From the NCBI GenBank assembly GCA_032622095.1, contig CP136061.1, forward strand, positions 219,262,373 to 219,326,372: a stretch of DNA of 64,000 bases, in the 5' to 3' direction. The notes beneath the pieces were generated by a model that was given only the letters and a program-made list of their open reading frames with translations, was not told the origin of the DNA and did no database searches. How positions within the stretch are numbered: position 1 is the stretch's first letter; each line of letters begins with the position of its first letter. The translations under genes were made by a program, and so were the position numbers. Positions 57,110-64,000 of this stretch are shown in pieces. This DNA is from Siphonodentalium dalli (taxonomy: Eukaryota > Mollusca > Scaphopoda > Gadilida > Siphonodentaliidae).

Positions 57110-57382
57110 CTAACCCTTTCATGACGGGATCCGGCTGCGCTTGCGCAGCATTAAATATTCTGTGGCAGAGCATCTTATATATGCGAGTATCCCATATATA
57201 GGCAGCCTCACATATATATAAGATAATGCACTGGCAAGGTCAAGTTAAATAATGTTACGACAATGTATTCTCATATACCGGTATACGCGAGGCTCCCTAT
57301 GGGAGACTCGCATATATGAGAGAATGCATTGGCACAGGGTTTTCGCAAAATTTCAGGAAACTCCCAGTCATGGGAAGGTTAT
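57110..57382. mobile_element. Family A element in triplication unit 2
   Basis: Differs from unit 1 at the left end (CTAACCCTTTCATGACGGG). Confidence 0.82.
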
Positions 57383-57437
57383 ATCAACATCTTTGTGTTT
57401 ACCCTAACGAAACATAACAAGAAACTCTCCATTACAG

Positions 57438-57578
57438 TAATGCCCAAAGTAATTAATCACTTAACCACAGCAGAAGTATGGGTAATTTTTCAGGATTTAG
57501 TCGGAAATATGGCTTGTTGCCATTCATCGGAACGCTCTCGCCGAGAGCTTTCCGATGAATGGCAACAAGCCATATTTT
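57438..57578. mobile_element. Family F palindrome, cut at the unit 2 junction
   Basis: Same truncation as in unit 1, confirming that both arose by one duplication process. Confidence 0.8.
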
Positions 57579-57721
57579 CCACAAAACAAACAAGCACATG
57601 TACTTGCACAATATAAGTGGTCTAACTTTTCCATGAATCCATAACTTAAAGGAAGATAAAGGTTCTGGGAAAAAAATTCTGTGACCAGCTATATGTTAAA
57701 ATTAGCCAACTCTGCGCCACA

Positions 57722-57988
57722 CTAACCCTTTCATGACGGGATCCGGCTGCGCTTGCGCAGCATTAAATATTCTGTGGCAGAGCATCTTATATATGCGAGT
57801 ATCCCATATATAGGCAGCCTCACATATATATAAGATAATGCACTGGCAAGGTCAAGTTAAATAATGTTACGACAATGTATTCTCATATATACGTGAGGCT
57901 CCCTATGGGAGACTCGCATATATGAGAGAATGCATTGGCACAGGGTTTTCGCAAAATTTCAGGAAACTCCCAGTCATGGAAAGGTTAT
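57722..57988. mobile_element. Family A element in triplication unit 3
   Basis: Six bases shorter in the second hairpin (CATATATACGTGAGG). Confidence 0.82.
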
Positions 57989-58040
57989 ATCAACATCTTT
58001 ATGTTTACCCTAACGAAAAATAACAAGAAACTCTCCATTA

Positions 58041-58231
58041 CAGTAATGCCCAAAGTAATTGACCACTTAACCACAGCAGAATTATGGGTAATTTTTCAGG
58101 ATTTAGTCGGAAATATGGCTTGTTACGAGAGCTTTCCGATGAATGGCAACAAGCCATATTTCCGACCAAATCCTGAAAAATTACCCATAATTCTGCTGTG
58201 GTTAAGTGGTCAATTACTTTGGGCATTACTG
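58041..58231. mobile_element. Family F palindrome, both ends present
   Basis: TA at 58039-58040 and 58232-58233. CAGTAATGCCCAAAGTAAT opposed to ATTACTTTGGGCATTACTG. The centre has lost part of one arm (TTGTTACGAGAGC). Confidence 0.85.
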
Positions 58232-58233
58232 TA

Positions 58234-59555
58234 TATTACACGGTGAAAGGCTGAGAGCAAGCCAATCCTGTTTTTCATTCTCAGTTCAATATGTTTTTCT
58301 TGGCATATAAACTCCATAGATAGGTATTTGGCAATTTCTTAGCCTACGTTTTTCAGCGGAACAGGAAAAAATGAGCAGTTATTGGGGTTTAATGAGGCCA
58401 CTTTAATGCAGTGTGTTATTGCATTCGCATTTGAGTTTCACAAACATGGGTGGAAAAAAATATATTTCACACGAAGACTGAAAACCAGAGCATTCGTAAT
58501 TTGTTATATGTAACATGGTAACATGATTACATTGGCAAAATTGAACAATATTTAATTGAAACTTATATATATTTATTTAGAAGCAGGTGAAATGATAATA
58601 ATACAAAACATGTTGATGATTATTACACTTATACATTCATTCAAACAGGTAAAACAATTAACAATGTTCAGGTCATCTATATATATAAAAGAGTAGGATG
58701 TGTCCGTCTGTCTGTTCGGATTTTCTCACAGACCCCTAGACCGATTTCAACCAAATTTGGTGTGGTGACTCGGGGTACCATGGCGGAGATTATAACGGCG
58801 TTAGTTTTTCAAAATCTTGATTAAAAAAATTAAACAAATAAAACAAAACAAACAAACAAATAAGCTCAATATGGGCCTGTTTCAGCGAAGAGAGATACGC
58901 TCTTTATATATGTGTTTAAGTATAAGTTTTTAGGTCCATTATGGGCTTATTCCATAACCATTATAAGTCCAATATGAACCAATGTCAATATTTAGGATCA
59001 ATATGATCCTATTTGCACGAGGATATATTGAAGTATACCATAATAAGTATTATCTATATATTTATACCAATATCACTGGCAAAGTCTATTAAAGGTACTC
59101 AATCCGATCAGATGATCCTCATATCATCAAGATACAACAACAACATTTCTTCAAAATACGCTTTAGTTATTAGAATCGATCGATTTATTGCAACAAAATA
59201 ATGCTAACCACTGTCAACTATTGTATCAAATTTCCCAAAACTTTTTATTTATCAACATTTTGTTCAACAAAATATGGCCGTATTATCACGAAATTTGGCC
59301 GTATTACCACTTGATTTTAGAATTATCCATCTTCATCCGCAATTTTGTCCGAGACCATCCGTTTGACCACGTGTTTCTGGGCCACATATAATTGCACATC
59401 TCAAGAAATGACAAACTTCAAAAATCGATATCTGACCACACTGGCTTTGAAGGGTGGGTTTCTCGACTCGAATCAACTCTTTTTTTTAATCCCGAAGCCA
59501 AAGAAATAGTAATTTAGGAGTGTTAATTCGGATGATGCATCTTTAAATGAACCTA
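58234..59555. other. Intergenic stretch with a possible repeat at 58680-58830
   Basis: 58680-58830 (GATGTGTCCGTCTGTCTG, GACCGATTTCAACCAAATTT) has the look of an interspersed retroposon head or tail. A partial TTTAAAGATGCATCATCC-type arm lies at about 59450-59545. No gene. Confidence 0.4.
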
Positions 59556-59821
59556 TTAAAGATGGTGTTTCTCTTATCTGAACTTTTTTTATGGATTTAG
59601 AGGCATAATAAAATAACTAGAGTCATAGGATTTTTCTCAGAATTAGGACACAAAATTTTGCTATTTTTTTAGAACATTGTATATTTTTTTATATTAAAAC
59701 TCTTATCTTTTATATTATGCAAATTTAAGTGAATGGTGTGCGACACCAGATGTCATGGAAATGTTGTTGTTGTTGTTGTTGTTGTTGTAAGTAGTGTCAC
59801 GAAGAGATAGAGCATCTTTAA
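59556..59821. mobile_element. Family L TTAA element
   Basis: TTAAAGATGGTGTTTCTCTT opposed to AAGAGATAGAGCATCTTTAA, with TTAA at both ends. Contains a (GTT)n run at 59764-59788. Ends resemble family G, but the interior differs. Confidence 0.6.
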
Positions 59822-61439
59822 ATAAGTTCGACACGACAATGAATATATGAGATTTTGTTGATAAAATTTCCTCTGTGGTATGTGCAACATGGTGGTATTT
59901 ATACATTATAATACAGTAAGCATGTCGCATATATACGTGTATAACACGGTGGGAATTTTACATATAGGCTAAACGTTGTTGTCGTTTAAGTGTAATTATG
60001 AGAGAAGAATTATTAACCACCAGAAGAATAGACACCTTATGCACAATGAACTACTACTGATAAGAATTACGAATAGCTGATAGTAGTCGTAAATTTTCAG
60101 ATATCCAAAACCATTTTCGCATATCTAATTAGCGACTACGAGTCCACTTGGGCACGAGAAAATCGTGGCGTTGAAACTTCTGCCACTCACAGTAAGGTGA
60201 TATAGTTCTGTTTGTCGTGATTATTTTTGTACTTAACTATACTATGATGTATTTCTGAGTTTAATTGAAAACCCGAAACCGGAATAGTACCTACGGATAC
60301 GACAAAACGACAACTGATAGAAAGAGCACACATTCTAGTCACGTAGTACCCGAAACGAAATTCGTATCAGTAGTTGTTCATTATATTGACAGTCGATGTC
60401 CCTTCTTTTAAAGCTTCATATAAAGAGACCGTTCTGGTTTGAATCTATAGACAAAATAATTGTTTAACAAATACATTGCTTGAAAGCTATTTCGAAAAAA
60501 AAGTGCACGTAGCCACGTTTAAAGGGACCCAATGCACTCGCGGTGGGTAAATGTGCAAAAAATATATAAGTCTGTAAAAACATCACCACTAAGAAGAACA
60601 TGCATGGGTATACAAGATACATATTGTTCTTATATTCATTATATTATAGTCTTATATTCATTACTGATAGTTCTCCATTCACGAAATTTCATTGTTATGT
60701 AAATAAAACTGTTACAGTGATTTGTCAACAAACATCACAAATCGTGTAGTAAGTTCAAATATTTTAGTCTCGATGTGAATTTCAGAATATTTTTCAATGC
60801 TTTGACATTTTTGACATATTTACCCTCAAGCTTTTATTAAACTGTTGTATCTTATGGGACTAATTTGACTTGTATCCACAATTCCACGGTGACAGTAATG
60901 GTATTAAAGGTTAACGTCACAGAAGTGTTATAAACAATAAAAATAAAAACAATTTCTACATAGTTCTTCTTCGTGACGATGGTTGTACAAAATTTTATGA
61001 TTTAAAAATTTTTACCCACTGCGAGTGCTGTATGTTCCTTAAAGATCAGCATAGGTGATAATTTACATGTCAAACTGGCACTATAGTTTCCATTGCTTTT
61101 AGCATTAATCAAGCATGCTTAAAATTCAGAGGTTCTGTGAATTTGCGATACCATATATCGCTTATCAGTATACGATGACATTCATTATTTATCTTACCGC
61201 AGGCCCATTATTGATTAGACTCTCGAGTGAAATGCTATGCTCCCGTATGATGCATGACTTTGTAATCCTATATAATATATATGTCATATAAACACGTAGG
61301 CTTAATATGTATTTTCAGAACGTTCAAATTATGTACATCGCCCATTGAGAAACTATGCATATAGTTATACGCCTTTTTGTTTTGTGACCAGTCTACAGTT
61401 ATCTCAATGGCTACGTGTTCCACCGGTAGTTTGGTCGAT
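59822..61439. other. Intergenic stretch, nothing recognised
   Basis: A/T-rich, no exon supported. It may contain the end of the LRR gene transcript. Confidence 0.45.
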
Positions 61440-61757
61440 ATTTCAAAATCCAACGAAGTTTCTAATAAGCCTTGTCATCTGAGTCGCGGCCATGTTGGAT
61501 CCATCCAGCCCCGTTCCGTTGTTAAATTTTAGTACTGCAGGTCAAAGTTCTGGAATAGCAATCCATATATGGAATTCATGAACATTCAAAAGTTCCATGC
61601 ATATATGGAATGCTACTCCAGAACTTTGGCACGTAGCACTAAAACTATACGGGACCCTGATGTATGGACTCAGTGACAAGGCTTATTGCTATGCTACTAT
61701 ATTTTAAATATATAGTATAGCACAGCAATAGGAAAGTTCGTTGGATTTTGATATCAA
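61440..61757. mobile_element. Foldback element with a small hairpin in one arm
   Basis: Outer arms TCAAAATCCAACGAAGTTTC and GTTCGTTGGATTTTGA. Inner arms AATAAGCCTTGTCA and TGACAAGGCTTATT. Innermost arms GTTCTGGAATAGCAATCCAT and ATGGAATGCTACTCCAGAAC. The right arm carries an extra 43-bp hairpin near 61686-61728 (GCTATGCTACTATATT and complement). It lies about 220 bp past the LRR gene stop. Confidence 0.75.
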
Positions 61758-61975
61758 ACAGGTTACTTAATCATGATCGCTCACGCTACATGTACAAGTC
61801 AACTTGTACATACGGTCGCTGTTGTATAAAACATATACAACAGTCTATCGATACTTGTGCTTAAGATCTGTTATAGAAACATACTATAATATGAAATTTC
61901 TTATCTATAGTTTCATCTCGTCTAATATAATTTGTTTTGATAAGGTGTGATAGGGCATACATGTATGTACAATCC

Positions 61976-63160
61976 TCAAGCTACAGATGGTTCGTGGTTA
62001 ACACTGGAATAACCAAACTGAGATTCTTTGACAGAACTGAGGGTTGATACCGTTGGAAAACGGAGATGTCTCTTAAAGCAACTTCTGATGTGTTGTCTCT
62101 TCATAACTGCTACAGTAATCAATGCGACACAAATGCACACCAAAACAATAATCAGCACCACGTATACTGCCTTCGCATAAGAAGGCGTGTCGCTTGACAC
62201 CTGAAGACAGCGAAGATCTTCTAACTTCAGATCTAGTATGGCTTTGTTTATCCGAGAACCATCAGGTCCGGTGTGGCACATCAACTTTTCACGTTGACGA
62301 ACAGGAACGGTTGTGTTTTTCAGCCAATTGTAGAATTCTTTCAATTCACAGTCGCAAGCAAAGTGGTTATGCATCAGTGTAACTGCTTTTAGAGTTTTGA
62401 ATGAAGATAAGGAGTCGATAAAATGTTTGCGCAAATATTTTAGGTAGTTCTGGTTGAGTTTTATTGTCTCTATTTTCGTCGTGCATAAATCGTCTGATGT
62501 GTTGATCATATTCATGCTCAAAAGTTTGTTATTTGACAAGTCAAGGACTTTCAAATTTGGCATCATGCACAGGGCACGCTGTGCTTCCTCTGGAAACGCG
62601 TATAATCCGTTTCCTCCAAGATATATAGATTCCATATTTGGAAACATAAAACTTTTAAGCATCCAGAATAGTCTTGTGATATGCGCGAATGGTGTAGTCT
62701 TGCCAACATCCGCAAAAGTTGATGTCAGGTCGAGAACTGCGATATTTTTGATATTGCTAAATACTCGAGTGTGGTTGTCGACATACCATGCATTGTGACT
62801 CAGATTTAAATGTCTCAGATTTGGAGTGCATTGAAACGTTTTTCCGTGAATGGTTGTGATGTTGTTGTTAGATAAGTCAAGGTGAGTCAAATTGTCCAAA
62901 CGATATGTGGTATCATTTGCACAAGATCCGAATAAATTTGGCTGCAACTCGTACAGACTACTTCCAGTTATTCGTATATATTGTAAATTCCGTCTTGTTA
63001 CTTTCGTTAGAATGTCGTATGTGCTTAGAAATCCTGAATTGTCACATATTAGTGTTGTATCGTTGCATACCTCACACTTTTGTTCTTTCTCACACACAGA
63101 CTCTACCAAATACAAATGTGCGAACACCATAAATAACATCGAAAGTGACATCGCTTTCAT
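61976..63160 (-). CDS. Leucine-rich-repeat type I membrane protein, trophoblast glycoprotein (TPBG)-like
   Basis: A single exon of 394 residues plus stop (61976-61978). I start at the ATG at 63160, because MKAMSLSMLFMVFAHLYLVES is a good signal peptide; an in-frame ATG 40 codons upstream would bury it. After the signal come a Cys-rich N-cap (C23, C29, C32, C40) and about seven LRRs with LTHLDLSNNNI, LRHLNLSHNAW, LKVLDLSNNKL and IETIKLNQNYL. A C-terminal cap follows (HNHFACDCELKEFYNWLK, later C and C), ending NKAILDLKLEDLRC. Next are a transmembrane segment at about 331-352 (VYVVLIIVLVCICVALI), a basic stop-transfer KRQHIRSCFKRH and a tail of about 40 residues. Several N-glycosylation sites are present. 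The C-cap spacing and its ending match TPBG/5T4, a Wnt-modulating surface protein; other small LRR receptors cannot be excluded. A family B element lies 270 bp upstream. Confidence 0.87.
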   Translation of the reverse strand: MKAMSLSMLFMVFAHLYLVESVCEKEQKCEVCNDTTLICDNSGFLSTYDILTKVTRRNLQYIRITGSSLYELQPNLFGSCANDTTYRLDNLTHLDLSNNNITTIHGKTFQCTPNLRHLNLSHNAWYVDNHTRVFSNIKNIAVLDLTSTFADVGKTTPFAHITRLFWMLKSFMFPNMESIYLGGNGLYAFPEEAQRALCMMPNLKVLDLSNNKLLSMNMINTSDDLCTTKIETIKLNQNYLKYLRKHFIDSLSSFKTLKAVTLMHNHFACDCELKEFYNWLKNTTVPVRQREKLMCHTGPDGSRINKAILDLKLEDLRCLQVSSDTPSYAKAVYVVLIIVLVCICVALITVAVMKRQHIRSCFKRHLRFPTVSTLSSVKESQFGYSSVNHEPSVA

Positions 63161-63431
63161 TTTGTGCTGGCGTGTGGTGAGACCGTGCAGCCAATTGATG
63201 TCCTTGGCGTAGAAGTAGAAATTCACTTTGATCCCCAAAAATAGCACCCTGATCACTGACTTGACTGTATCGGCTGACAACTCTTTCTAGTACCGGGTTC
63301 ACTCGTTTGGTTTTATATCATTACGGTGGCGGTTTGATTTGATTATAGTCAAACAAAACACCGGTCACAACTTGTTGCAAGCACAGACGAAACACGTGTA
63401 CTCTTGGATGCGTTCGCTAACACTGTCGCCT

Positions 63432-63796
63432 TTAACCCTTTACCCAACAGAACGCCCAGAAACGCCCTAACAGCCTAAATTATCTTCGGTCTGTCTCAAT
63501 AAAACCATGGAAATATGGGTATCATTGGAACCGGCTCATTGAGCACATTGTGATAGTTACAGTTATGCCCTGTGCCAATGCATTCTCTTATATATGCGAG
63601 TCGACCATAGGTCGCCTCGCATATATAAGAGAATGCATTGGCCTAAAAAAAACTTTTTTTTAACACTTTTTACCATTTTTTCTTTAATATGTGTTAAGCC
63701 AATGCATTCTCTTATATATGCGAGGCGACCTATGGTCGACTCGCATATATAAGAGAATGCATTGGCACAGGGCCGTTCTGTTGGGTAAAGGGTTAA
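63432..63796. mobile_element. Family B TTAA element upstream of the LRR gene
   Basis: TTAACCCTTTACCCAACAGA and TGTTGGGTAAAGGGTTAA, two intact hairpins. Its left flank inside the element (CATTGTGATAGTTACAG) matches the copy at 1097. Confidence 0.9.
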
Positions 63797-64000
63797 CAGA
63801 TACCACAGAAATAACGTTTACATGAAACGTTCACTAGCACACCTTGCATGTTAACATTCCAGACTGACGAACGTATCCAAAACTTTAAGGTTTAGCACTC
63901 TTCCCGAATGCAACACGATAGAAATGCACGTGGGACATAATGGAGTCCATATTCGATAGGTGTATTGTGGCAGTCACACCAGCCTTTTCACGCATCAGAA
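63797..64000. other. Window end, nothing recognised
   Basis: Short non-coding remainder. Confidence 0.4.

Larger units (their letters stand above)
56357..58160. repeat. Tandem triplication of a 610-bp unit
   Basis: Units 56357-56966, 56967-57578 and 57579 to about 58160. Each holds a full family A element and half or more of a family F palindrome. Units differ at few sites (2 bp, 6 bp and single changes). Junctions join GCCATATTT of the palindrome to CCACAAAACAAACAAG. Only the last unit continues into a complete palindrome. Confidence 0.92.

Noticed and set aside
63280-63280. Upstream ATG of the LRR gene as the true start
   Set aside because: It would put 40 residues before a clear signal peptide; the ATG at 63160 is preferred.

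Overview
This window looks like nuclear DNA of a bilaterian animal. It is AT-rich, the genes are split by GT-AG introns, a gene of about 30 kb has introns of up to about 6 kb, and nearly everything outside exons is made of interspersed repeats. The mix (many short inverted-repeat elements with TTAA target sites, LINE fragments, and a Cys-rich uncharacterised element-borne gene of a kind I recall from mollusc and other marine invertebrate genomes) suggests a marine invertebrate, probably a lophotrochozoan. That placement is an inference. I see no bacterial or organellar genes, no CRISPR array, no rRNA and no convincing tRNA.

Three host genes are supported. (1) The last three coding exons of a + strand gene (763-3402), whose phases chain perfectly to a stop; the start lies upstream of the window. 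(2) A ten-exon minus-strand gene (39865 down to 9817) encoding a 1,517-residue protein. It has a basic, AT-hook-like N-terminus, a long acidic Ser/Thr-rich middle with 19-residue tandem repeats, ten C2H2 zinc fingers and an acidic C-terminus. All nine splice junctions keep frame and the coding total is 4,554 nt, divisible by three. (3) A single-exon minus-strand leucine-rich-repeat type I membrane protein (63160-61976) resembling trophoblast glycoprotein (TPBG/5T4).

The rest is a layered record of transposition. Several short-element families share TTAA target sites (provisionally A, B, C, D, G, J, K, L). Families A, B and C share one double-hairpin core but have different termini. Others are a hAT-like family with 8-bp duplications (E), TA-flanked long palindromes (F), and families with 5-bp (H) and 4-bp (I) duplications. 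They are nested in one another, and many lie within 20-60 bp of exons of the zinc-finger gene. Larger elements are: a 3.8-kb terminal-inverted-repeat element (18089-21887) carrying a decayed Cys-rich gene; a 2.1-kb hAT-like element (30359-32475); a 1.5-kb TA-flanked element with a pogo-type helix-turn-helix remnant (36461-37935); a 5'-truncated LINE bounded by a 38-bp duplication (49659-53441); and a second, different LINE remnant (47345-48385). Two copies of one satellite-like array, in different introns, are each split by a transposon. At 56.4-58.2 kb a 610-bp unit is present three times in tandem.

The genes show no sign of working as a pathway. The main interest is the 3.8-kb element with its unclassified gene, the shared hairpin core of three element families, the crowding of elements against exon borders, and the unusually long target duplication of the LINE.
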